A stretch of 45,854 nt of DNA, taken from positions 1 through 45,854 of the forward strand of contig VBMV01000084.1 in assembly GCA_005878835.1 (NCBI GenBank), given 5' to 3'. Source of the stretch: Gammaproteobacteria bacterium (GTDB lineage Bacteria > Pseudomonadota > Gammaproteobacteria > Steroidobacterales > Steroidobacteraceae). A program made the position numbers and the translations under genes. Under the pieces are notes generated by a model. The model did not search any database. It worked only from the letters and a program-made list of their open reading frames with translations, and was not told the DNA's origin. Positions 26,365 to 33,885 of the stretch are shown one piece after another; positions within the stretch are counted from its first letter, which is position 1, and every line of letters starts with the position of its first letter.

Positions 26365-29231
26365 ACGGTCGCCCGCGGCCGCACCGCGAGCTTGTCACGC
26401 GTGCTGTGGCAACCCGATCCGCCGCAATCTCTGCCCTTATAATGGTTGGCGCTGTCTCGCACCCACAGGCGACCGTTGGTCTTCCACTGCATGCCGATTT
26501 CGTGGCAGCTCATGCACGTCATCGACACGACGTAGGCGTGCTTCATGACGGTGCCGGAGAACGTCGTGAACACGGCCGCCGAGTGGCACAGCTCGCAGGC
26601 GATCTTGCCGGTGCCGTTGGGCGGATTGGACGGAATGTGTCCGGTGGGCCCGGAGGGCGGCTGTTTGAGCGTGGGCGGCGCCATGTTGTAGAAGCTCAGC
26701 CCGTAGGCGTGGCACAGCGCGCAATTGCTGGTGATGCCCGCATGCCCGGTGGCCCCCATCACATAGGCAGCAAAGTTGCCCGCGGTCGTGTGGCACTGGG
26801 CGCACGGCGCGCTGGTCGGGATATGGTTCGCCGGCTTGGCGCTGCTGCCCATCTGATTGGTGGCAAAGGTCGGGGTCGTGGTGTGGCAGCCGTTGCAGTC
26901 ACCGCTGGCCGGATGGGCCTTGTCGTATGCCTGGGGACGCGAGTCGCCCCAGGAGGTCGCGGTGCTTACCATCATCCCCAGATACGGCGCGGTCTCGTGA
27001 CAGGTCGAGCAGGCGCCCACCGCCGCCACGGTGGCGTGGCCGGCGACGCTGAGCGTCGGAGCACTGACACTCGCCGCACCGATACGGAAGCCCCCGGGGT
27101 TCACGTTCGCGGTGCTGTGGCAGCCCGAGCCGTTGCAATTGAGGGTGCCGATCGGGATGTGATTGGTCGGCGTGCTGACGATCGTGACGTTGGCGAAGGT
27201 CTTCGCCACCGTCGAACCGTGGCAGGTGAGGCAGCCGGTCACGCCCTGGTGCGTGCCGGTGACGGAGTAGAGCGCGAAGTTGCCCGCGGTCGTGTGGCAC
27301 TGGGCGCAGGCCGCAGTGGTCGGAATGTGATTCGACGGCTTGCCGGCGGTCGGCAGCAGGTCGGTCGCGAACGTGGGCGTCGTGACGTGGCAGTTGCCGC
27401 AGTCGCCGGTGGTCGGATGCTTCGAATCCAAGGTGGCGTTCGGACGGGAGTCTCCCGCCGCGGTCGAGGTGCTGACCATCATGCCCAGGTACTGGGCGCT
27501 TTCGTGACAGCTCGCGCAGGTGCCCACCACGGCCAGCGTCGTATGCCCTGCGACGTTGAGTGTCGGAGCGGAGATGCTCGGGTTGCCGAGCTTGAAGCCG
27601 CCGCCGCCCGGATTGACGTTGCCCGTGGTGTGACAGCCCGAGCCGTTGCAATCCACGCTGCCGATCGGGATGTGATTGCCCGGCTTCATCATCATCGTGA
27701 AGACAGGGTTGGCGGCAATATTGAAGGCGCTGGAGCCGTGGCACTGCACGCACCCGCGCACCCCTTGGTGCGTGCCCGGGGAAGAGTAGAGCGCGAAGTT
27801 GCCCGCGGTGGTGTGGCACTGCGCGCACGCGGCAGTCGTGGGGATGTGATTCGCAGGCTTCGGAGCGCTCGCCAGCAGGTTCGAGGCGAAGGTCGGCGCC
27901 GTCGCGTGACAGGTGCCGCAGTTGCCGGTGGTCGGGTGCTTCGAGTCGAGCGTGCTGTTCGGACGGGAGTCTCCCGCCGCGGTGGAGGTGCTGGCGATCA
28001 TCCCCATGAAGGGGGCAGCCTCGTGACAGGTCGTGCACGCGCCCACCGACGCCACGGTGGCGTGCCCGGCGACATTGAGTGTCGGACTCGCAGTGCTCGC
28101 CGCGCCGATCCGGAAGCCGCCGGTATTCACGTTCGCAGTAGTGTGGCAGCCCGAGCCGTTGCAGTCGGCGCTGCCGATCGGGATGTGGCTGCTGCCCGGC
28201 CACCCCACAATCGTGATCGTGTTGCTGGGCGGCGGTCCCGCGAACGGTCCGGTGCCCGGGCCGTGGCAGGTGATGCACCCGGTCACGCCCTGGTGCGTGC
28301 CGGTAACGGAATAGAGCGCCCAGTTGCCCGCCGTGGTGTGGCACTGCGAGCACAGCGCCGTGGTCGGAACGTGGTTCGACGGGCGCGGCGTAGTGGGGTC
28401 TAGGAAGGAGGTCGTGTTATGGCACAGGCTGCAATCGCCGGTGGCGGGGTGCAGGCGATCGAGCTTCGCCGAGGGGCGCGAGTCCCCAGCGGTGGTGTCG
28501 GTGCTCGGGTGCATCCCCTGGAAGTTCCCCGTCTCGTGGCAGCTCGCGCAGGCGAGCGCCGACACCGCCGGGTGGTTGATGACGCCGGGGTTCCACGTCG
28601 TGTAGTTGGTGGGCGAGTGGCAGCTCTCGCACGGTGTTAGCGGAGTGCCGATCGGGACATGGGTCGCCGTGATGCCCGACGCGTGCACGTTGTCGTGACA
28701 GGCGGCGCAGCCGCTGGTTACCCCGACGTGATTGAACACCGCGCCGCCCCAGCTGAGCGTCGTATGGCAGGCGTCGCACTCCAGGTCGGTGACGATGTGC
28801 GTGGGCCCCTTGCCCTGCGCCTGCACGCCGTTGTGGCAGGTCGAGCAGCTGCCGCGCACCTGGGTGTGGTCGAAGTTGACCGCCGGGTTCCAGGCGACGG
28901 GCGTATGGCAGCTGGCGCACTGGTCGGTCGTGAGGATGTGGTTGGCGGGCTTGGCGGTGGCGCGCACGACGGTGCCGACGCCGTGACAGGCGCCGCAATC
29001 CTTCGGGGTGCCCTTGAATAGGGCGTTGGCGTGACAGGACTCGCAGGGCAGGTCGCGGTGCTGGCCGATGAGCTCGAAGCCGGTCGTCAGATGGTCGAAG
29101 TTGTAGCGGATCGGCGCGGCAAATCCCTGCGGCAGCAGCCCGAGGAGCAGCAGCGCCGCGAGCGCGCGTACACCCCAGCGCCGGCACTGCCGCCCGAACC
29201 GGTTATGCGTCATGGCTGTCCGTATACGCAT
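25323..29231 (-). CDS. Giant multiheme c-type cytochrome, about 40 heme motifs
   Basis: The ATG at 29231 lies just after AGGAGGG and gives a signal peptide (VRALAALLLLGLLPQGFA). The 1302-residue product has 35 CXXCH motifs, four CX4CH motifs (three CNGSGCH and one CGGSGCH) and one CX3CH (CSGACH) near the C-terminus: up to 40 hemes. The middle consists of repeated modules of about 168-173 residues carrying five motifs each (CXXCH x4 plus CNGSGCH). The N-terminal part (about residues 1-940) and the C-terminal part (about 1022-1302, 11 motifs) are joined by a Thr/Ala/Pro-rich linker. Such a protein would form a long heme wire, probably through or outside the outer membrane with the porin encoded next. 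The gene is 8 nt after the 21-heme gene and overlaps the porin gene by 20 nt. Attachment of heme to the CX4CH sites is not proven by sequence. Confidence 0.93.
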   Translation of the reverse strand: MRIRTAMTHNRFGRQCRRWGVRALAALLLLGLLPQGFAAPIRYNFDHLTTGFELIGQHRDLPCESCHANALFKGTPKDCGACHGVGTVVRATAKPANHILTTDQCASCHTPVAWNPAVNFDHTQVRGSCSTCHNGVQAQGKGPTHIVTDLECDACHTTLSWGGAVFNHVGVTSGCAACHDNVHASGITATHVPIGTPLTPCESCHSPTNYTTWNPGVINHPAVSALACASCHETGNFQGMHPSTDTTAGDSRPSAKLDRLHPATGDCSLCHNTTSFLDPTTPRPSNHVPTTALCSQCHTTAGNWALYSVTGTHQGVTGCITCHGPGTGPFAGPPPSNTITIVGWPGSSHIPIGSADCNGSGCHTTANVNTGGFRIGAASTASPTLNVAGHATVASVGACTTCHEAAPFMGMIASTSTAAGDSRPNSTLDSKHPTTGNCGTCHATAPTFASNLLASAPKPANHIPTTAACAQCHTTAGNFALYSSPGTHQGVRGCVQCHGSSAFNIAANPVFTMMMKPGNHIPIGSVDCNGSGCHTTGNVNPGGGGFKLGNPSISAPTLNVAGHTTLAVVGTCASCHESAQYLGMMVSTSTAAGDSRPNATLDSKHPTTGDCGNCHVTTPTFATDLLPTAGKPSNHIPTTAACAQCHTTAGNFALYSVTGTHQGVTGCLTCHGSTVAKTFANVTIVSTPTNHIPIGTLNCNGSGCHSTANVNPGGFRIGAASVSAPTLSVAGHATVAAVGACSTCHETAPYLGMMVSTATSWGDSRPQAYDKAHPASGDCNGCHTTTPTFATNQMGSSAKPANHIPTSAPCAQCHTTAGNFAAYVMGATGHAGITSNCALCHAYGLSFYNMAPPTLKQPPSGPTGHIPSNPPNGTGKIACELCHSAAVFTTFSGTVMKHAYVVSMTCMSCHEIGMQWKTNGRLWVRDSANHYKGRDCGGSGCHSTRDKLAVRPRATVTRTASTTTKPATGVTPRTGVGPALRAGTATPAVVVPAAGTGAPAPVQAGTAASGAPFNHATVAGTACVTCHTAASGAGKPPTHIATTDTCQSCHTTLAWLPVKTVDHTQVRGSCVSCHNGVVASGKPSRHLATSAGCERCHTTNAWTPARFDHAAVAAHTCSTCHNSVQAIGMPRTHIPTTQQCDTCHGTLAWKPAKVDHSGFISGCAACHNNSSALGLSPGHMITRRDCATCHSYPDWSLMRFRHTSAAYPGAHRAALSCTSCHTSNTDQVPYPSAANAGTCAGCHAKDFKPAAHPKTVKGLTYTATELANCSGACHVYSDTTQSTITRSLPGPHHRVSDATFHR

Positions 29232-29239
29232 GCGCCCTC

Positions 29240-30805
29240 CTAGTGCACCCGTGCACCCTTCCACGTGACCGTGGAGTGGCAGCGGTCGCACTGGCGCCCG
29301 TACTGCCCGACGTGCACGTCGTCCTTCTCGTGGCACGAGAGGCAATCCTGCTTGAGCTTCACTTCGTCCGGTGGCCGCAGGTGGCAGGCCTCGCAGGTGA
29401 GCTTGCCGTGCGCACCGGTGAGGGCAAATCCGGTCTCCTTGCCGTGGTCGAACTCCCACATTTTCCAGCCGTTCGAGGAGTGGCAGCGAGCGCAGTCCTT
29501 GCCCAGATTGCCCTTATGCACGTCGTCCTTGCGATGGCAGTCGATACACTCCTTGCCGACGTCGCGGTACTGGCGGGTCAGATGGCACTGCTCGCACGGA
29601 ACCGCGACGTGCAGACCCACCAGCGGAAAGCTCGTGAGGTCGTGATCGAAGCTCACGCTGGAGCGCCAGCCAGCCGGCGTGTGGCACTCATCGCATTTCT
29701 TGCCGAGCTTGCCGGCGTGCACGTCGTTCGGCCGGTGGCAGCTGACGCATTCGGTGGGCAGCTTCTGCGTCGCCACGCTCGCGGTATGGCAGGTATGACA
29801 CGCGACCTTCTCGTGACGGCCGACGAGCGGCCACTTGGTGTCGCGCGTATGGTCAAAGCTCGAGGGCTTCCACTTCTCGTTGCCATGACAGGTGCCGCAG
29901 TCCTTGCCGAGGCGGCCGGCGTGCGCGTCCTGCGCCTGGTGACAGCCGGAGCACTCGCGCGGCAGCTTGTCCTTGAGATTGCCCGTGCGGTGGCAGTCGT
30001 TGCAGGCGATGCGGTCGTGCACGCCCTCGAGCGCGAAACCGGTCTCCTTCTTGTGATCGAACTTCGAGTTCTTCCAGGCGCTGGTGACGTGGCACTCGGC
30101 GCACTTGACGCCCCGGTCGCCGTGGTGCACGTCGTCCGGCTCGTGGCACGAGACGCACTCTTTGGGCGTATTTTTATAACGGTTGCCGAAGTGACAGGCC
30201 GCGCAGGGCGCCTCACGGTGCTGGTCCCGCAGTGGAAACGCGGTCTTGTCGTGATCGTAGCTTATGTGGCGCCAGGCGCTGGCGTCGTGACAGGAGCCGC
30301 AGTCACGCCCCAGTTTGCCCTCGTGGGGCTCCTCCTTGCGGTGGCAGCCGATGCACTCCCTGGGCGCGTCGCGGTAACGCTTGCCGGCGGCGTGGCAGCT
30401 CTCGCACACCACGTCGGCGTGCGCGCCGCGCAGCGGATAGTCGGTGTTCTCGTGATTGAACTGCTCGTGACTCAACTTCACGATGTCCGCCTCCCGACCC
30501 AGATGTTCGGAGTGGCAGGCGCGGCACTGTGAGGTGTCGATGCCGGGGAACCGGCCGTGGAAGCCGCGTCGCTCATGCAGGTCGCCGGCGATCTCCTTAT
30601 GGCAATCGAGGCACAACTGCGTCTGGCGATTGCGGTCGGTGCGGTCGTGGCACAGCGAGCACTGCTCTTCGTATTTCACATGAGCGGCGCTCAGCTTGCC
30701 GGGCATGAGGAGCGTCTCTGGATTCACGGCCTCAGCGGGCCTCACCGATATCAGCACCAACAGCAATCCCAATGTCAGCAGCGCGTAACATCGTCGCCCC
30801 GTCAT
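29240..30805 (-). CDS. 21-heme c-type cytochrome (periplasmic partner of the conduit)
   Basis: The ATG at 30805 begins a signal peptide (CYALLTLGLLLVLISVRPAEA). The longer frame upstream overlaps the membrane-protein gene and is rejected. The 521-residue product has 21 CXXCH motifs spaced about 20-25 residues apart, from CSLCH to CDRCH, in a repeating pattern with Lys/Asp/His-rich linkers (KECVSCHEPDDVHHGDRG-like units). There is no CX4CH motif. One heme per 25 residues is dense, so it is likely an elongated wire spanning the periplasm between the inner-membrane b-type protein upstream and the 40-heme/porin complex downstream. It is the third gene of the six-gene operon. Confidence 0.94.
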   Translation of the reverse strand: MTGRRCYALLTLGLLLVLISVRPAEAVNPETLLMPGKLSAAHVKYEEQCSLCHDRTDRNRQTQLCLDCHKEIAGDLHERRGFHGRFPGIDTSQCRACHSEHLGREADIVKLSHEQFNHENTDYPLRGAHADVVCESCHAAGKRYRDAPRECIGCHRKEEPHEGKLGRDCGSCHDASAWRHISYDHDKTAFPLRDQHREAPCAACHFGNRYKNTPKECVSCHEPDDVHHGDRGVKCAECHVTSAWKNSKFDHKKETGFALEGVHDRIACNDCHRTGNLKDKLPRECSGCHQAQDAHAGRLGKDCGTCHGNEKWKPSSFDHTRDTKWPLVGRHEKVACHTCHTASVATQKLPTECVSCHRPNDVHAGKLGKKCDECHTPAGWRSSVSFDHDLTSFPLVGLHVAVPCEQCHLTRQYRDVGKECIDCHRKDDVHKGNLGKDCARCHSSNGWKMWEFDHGKETGFALTGAHGKLTCEACHLRPPDEVKLKQDCLSCHEKDDVHVGQYGRQCDRCHSTVTWKGARVH

Positions 30806-30825
30806 GTCGGTGGCGGAAGGTCGAT

Positions 30826-32157
30826 CTAGTAAACGTGGACCGCAATCACGTGAATCACCGCGGCGATCACCATGATGAAGATCAATGGTATATGCAGCGC
30901 GTGCCACAGTGAGAACAGCCGTTCGTAACCCTCGAAACCGGCTACCCGCCGCGTCGCGGCCAGCCTCCGGTCGACGTAACAGCGGGCCGTGAGCCCGAGG
31001 CGCTTGTGCTCGAGCGCGACCACCGCGGATCTGCGGGCGCCGGCGTGCAGCGCGTGGCGGATATAGCGGTGCAGCTGCCAGCGCGCCTCGAACGCTATGA
31101 ATGCGACCACGGGCGGTTTGGCGAATCCAAGGAATGACAGGTGCGGCCCGGCTTTGAGCAGACGCTGCTCGACCGCCTCGATGCGCGTCACCAGCTCGGG
31201 CAGAAAGCTGATGCTGCCGGACAGGTTGCGCAGGCCCTCGGCGCCGGTGCGCAATTCCCCCAGCTCCAGTTTGCGGCCGTACAAGCCGTGGTGGATGTGC
31301 ACGTAGATGTAGCGGCCGATGAGGCCGCTGATGGCAACGGTGAGCATCGAGAACAGCGCCACGTTGCTGTTGGTGGCGCCGATGCCGAAATTTGCGTGAT
31401 ACAGGATGCACACGGGTCCCGCGATCCCGAGCACCATGTGAAAGCGGAACCAACCCGGCGTCGAGCCGAGGAAGCTGAGCCACGTCCAGCGCTTGCGCAA
31501 CGAATACACCAGCAGCAGCAGCATCAGGCTCCCGCCGATGATGCCGAGCCAGTAACCCACGCCGCGATTGGGGCTGATGTAGCGCGCAGTCTGGGTGTTC
31601 CAGCCGAGGTACAGCACCGCGGTCACCAGCACGAAAAACAACCGGCCGCCGCTCAGCAGCCGCCTGCGCGGCGGCTGCGGCTCCGCCTGAGGTGCCACCG
31701 CCGGAGCCGCGGTGCGCTTCGCGGCCGCCGGCGGCGGCTGGGGTGACGGGGGCGGTTGCGGCGCCGGGCGCGCTTGCGGTGCCGGTTGGGGCGGTTGTGG
31801 TGCCGGGCGCGCTTGCGGCGCCGGTTGGGGTGGTTGTGGTGCCGGGCGCGTTTGCGGCACCGGCCGGGCCGCCGCCGGGGGCGGCGGTTGCGGCGCCGGG
31901 CGGGGCGGTTGCGGCGGCTGCGGTGCCGCGCGCGCCCGGACCGGAACCGTCTCCGCGGCATCCGCGGTCGCAGGGCGGGGCTTTTGCGGCGGCCGGTATG
32001 CCGCGCGAGAGCGGACCGGAACCGTCTCCGGCGTATCCCCGGTCGCAGGGCGAGCCACCCGGGGACCGAGCTCGTTCAGGCGCACGACCCTGACCTCGAG
32101 CTCCTGCAGCTCCTGCAGCTCTTCGGTCTCCGGAAGTGGTTGGCGGCGCGCTGCCAT
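30826..32157 (-). CDS. Inner-membrane b-type cytochrome-like protein with a proline-rich N-terminus
   Basis: The protein has 443 residues. Residues 1-170 are cytoplasm-type, acidic then Pro/Ala/Gln-rich (repeated RPAPQPPQPAPQA and ETVPVR units). About five membrane segments follow: near 171-186, 203-220, 238-257, 267-287 and 422-443. Histidines lie in or beside them (FHMVLG, ILYH, YVHIHHG, LWHALHIP, IHVIAVH), as in di-heme cytochrome b or ferric-reductase-like membrane proteins. It probably exchanges electrons between the quinone pool or a cytoplasmic donor and the periplasmic 21-heme cytochrome. It is 8 nt after the CcmI-like gene and 20 nt before the 21-heme gene. Heme ligation is inferred from the histidine placement. 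Confidence 0.75.
   Translation of the reverse strand: MAARRQPLPETEELQELQELEVRVVRLNELGPRVARPATGDTPETVPVRSRAAYRPPQKPRPATADAAETVPVRARAAPQPPQPPRPAPQPPPPAAARPVPQTRPAPQPPQPAPQARPAPQPPQPAPQARPAPQPPPSPQPPPAAAKRTAAPAVAPQAEPQPPRRRLLSGGRLFFVLVTAVLYLGWNTQTARYISPNRGVGYWLGIIGGSLMLLLLVYSLRKRWTWLSFLGSTPGWFRFHMVLGIAGPVCILYHANFGIGATNSNVALFSMLTVAISGLIGRYIYVHIHHGLYGRKLELGELRTGAEGLRNLSGSISFLPELVTRIEAVEQRLLKAGPHLSFLGFAKPPVVAFIAFEARWQLHRYIRHALHAGARRSAVVALEHKRLGLTARCYVDRRLAATRRVAGFEGYERLFSLWHALHIPLIFIMVIAAVIHVIAVHVY
31763..31879 (-). repeat. 39-nt tandem repeat encoding a Pro/Ala/Gln motif
   Basis: Three copies with a 39-nt period (starting about 31763, 31802 and 31841) encode RPAPQPPQPAPQA-type units in the N-terminal extension of the membrane protein. 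Such repeats expand and contract easily. Confidence 0.75.
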
Positions 32158-32165
32158 GAAAGCCG

Positions 32166-33530
32166 TCAGCCTATTTCCCGGTTGATGACGAGGGCCAGCT
32201 TCTTACCGGCAGCCGGGTGCAGCACCGGGCTGGTGACGTACAGATCACCGGCGCTCGGGGCAGCTTGTCCGCTGCGCGAGATCCGCGCTTCAACCACCAC
32301 CTTGTCGAATTGCGAGAGCCGTCGTGAGGGAATCATGGCCATGGAGTCATCCAGATGGAAACTGACCGGCCAGACGGCCGCCGTGGTGCGCAGGACCGCG
32401 AGCGGTGGACCGGGCGAGTCCACCGCTTTCGCGTAGATGAAGAGGGTCGCGTCACGCTGGACGCGGGCCGCAAGATGACTGTCGATGGAGACGGTGCCGG
32501 AAACTTCCGCGGCGCCCGTCGCAGCCGGCGCCGCCGCGGCTGCGCTCGAGGCGCTCACCGGGGCGAGACCGGCGAGCGAGGTGTCTTCCGCAATGTTGCC
32601 GTCGATGATGCGGGCGTCAGGAGAATTCGCGGGCAGGGCCGCGCGCAGCCTCTTCCACCAGGTGAGCGCATCGGTGAAATGGCGTTGCTCGTGTGCCTGA
32701 CTCGCCTTGAGCCACAGCGCCTTGGTGTTACTCGGATCGAGTGCGAGCGCGCTGTCGATGGCGCTGCCCGCGGCCCCGGTGAGCGAGCCGTCGGCGAGCG
32801 AGGCGAGCACATCCGCGTAATCGGCCCACGACTGGGCGGTCATGCCCTTCAACGCCACGACCCGCGCCAGGGCATCGCGTGCGGCACGGTTGTCGTGCTG
32901 TGCATGGTGCAGGTCGGCGAGCGCGAGCCACCCCTGCACGTCACGTGGGTTTGCCTTGACCCGCTGTTCGAGCTCCGTGACCGAGGCCGCGGGGGCAGCC
33001 GGCGCGGCTGCAGGCTCGGCAGAGCCCGGGCGGGACTCGGTGGCGGTGGCCGCGGCCACCAGCGCCCCTGCGCTCATCTGGGTGACCACCCCGGCGGCGG
33101 GGTTGGCGCCCCGCGCCCGTGCGCGGCGGGCATCGTCGGGGCGTCCCAGGAAATCGTACGCCTTGGCGAGCAGTGTCCAGTCATCCGCGCTGCCGCCATC
33201 GCGGGCGAGGCGCGCTTCGAGCGCGGCGACTTCCGACTCCATCGACTTCGCGGGGGCGTCCGATTTCGCGGCTGCGGATTTCGCGGCTGCGCCAGCGGAC
33301 GAGTCGGCAGCCGGCGCCACCATGGCCGCTGCGGGCCGGCTGGCGAGGGAGTGGCGCGAGCCGATCGCGAGATAGATGATCGCCGCGGCCCCTGCGAACG
33401 TCGCGACAAACGCGCCAGCAAGACCGTAGCGGATTCCCCCGCGGCCGAGAGCGAGCGCACTTCGCCACAGGGGCGTAGCGACCAACGTCGCACCGACCCC
33501 GACCAAGGCTCCAGCGATGAACCAGAAAAT
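32166..33530 (-). CDS. ccmI: CcmI/CycH-like cytochrome c maturation protein, probable ATT start
   Basis: The family begins with a transmembrane helix directly after the start. Here that helix (FWFIAGALVGVGATLVATPLW) runs upstream of the first usual start (TTG at 33506) and no ATG, GTG or TTG lies between it and the in-frame TGA. An ATT at 33530 stands 9 nt after GGAGGG and would give the usual CcmI N-terminus, so I use it (454 aa). A second helix (YGLAGAFVATFAGAAAIIYL), TPR repeats (VKANPRDVQGWLALADLHHA, ALDPSNTKALWLKASQAHE) and the C-terminal CcmI Ig-like domain (GTVSIDSHLAARV...DLYVTSPV) follow. CcmI holds apocytochromes for heme ligation in the periplasm. It heads the six-gene operon and is probably dedicated to the 61 or so heme motifs encoded downstream. 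Confidence 0.82.
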   Translation of the reverse strand: MFWFIAGALVGVGATLVATPLWRSALALGRGGIRYGLAGAFVATFAGAAAIIYLAIGSRHSLASRPAAAMVAPAADSSAGAAAKSAAAKSDAPAKSMESEVAALEARLARDGGSADDWTLLAKAYDFLGRPDDARRARARGANPAAGVVTQMSAGALVAAATATESRPGSAEPAAAPAAPAASVTELEQRVKANPRDVQGWLALADLHHAQHDNRAARDALARVVALKGMTAQSWADYADVLASLADGSLTGAAGSAIDSALALDPSNTKALWLKASQAHEQRHFTDALTWWKRLRAALPANSPDARIIDGNIAEDTSLAGLAPVSASSAAAAAPAATGAAEVSGTVSIDSHLAARVQRDATLFIYAKAVDSPGPPLAVLRTTAAVWPVSFHLDDSMAMIPSRRLSQFDKVVVEARISRSGQAAPSAGDLYVTSPVLHPAAGKKLALVINREIG

Positions 33531-33885
33531 AGCGATGCACCCTCCCGAGGGATCGTCAAGTCACGAGCGCAAGAAGCGCGCGGCGATGTGACAATACACA
33601 TGATCCGCGCGCCAGTAACGATGTCTCAGGCTGCCGACATCCTGTCTCCAACTACCGACAAAAACGCCGGAGAAAACAGGCAATTACACGCGTTCCGAAT
33701 CGCTGCTAGAGTGCGCAGCCGCGCCCGCCGTTGCAAGTAGGGGAAAGCCCCATTACTGGGAGTTCGGTCACAGAGTTAACGTGCCGACCACGTGTCCAAT
33801 GGCACACCCCCGGTTAATTCGGGGTGGACGTGCCGCGCCGTGTTCACGGCTGCGCAACCGATATGGCGTTGCTTCAAGGGCTTCA
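33531..33885. promoter_or_regulatory. Divergent intergenic region upstream of the conduit operon and the flavoprotein
   Basis: These 355 nt separate the minus-strand conduit operon from the plus-strand oxidoreductase and hold no convincing gene. A stem-loop can form at about 33801-33834: GGCAC...GTGCC outside, ACCCCCG-GTTAATT-CGGGGT inside. It lies in the leader of the plus-strand gene. GGGG-AAAG-CCCC occurs at 33740-33751. GGAGGG at the left edge is the ribosome site for the CcmI-like gene. I cannot assign promoters with confidence. Confidence 0.45.

Noticed and set aside
25410-28403. A 997-codon open frame on the plus strand opposite the 40-heme cytochrome (and an 829-codon one at 42432-44921)
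   Set aside because: They mirror the repeated, GC-rich cytochrome genes; composition is Arg/Gly/Ala/Val-rich with no signal peptide or domain, while the minus strand has dozens of heme motifs.
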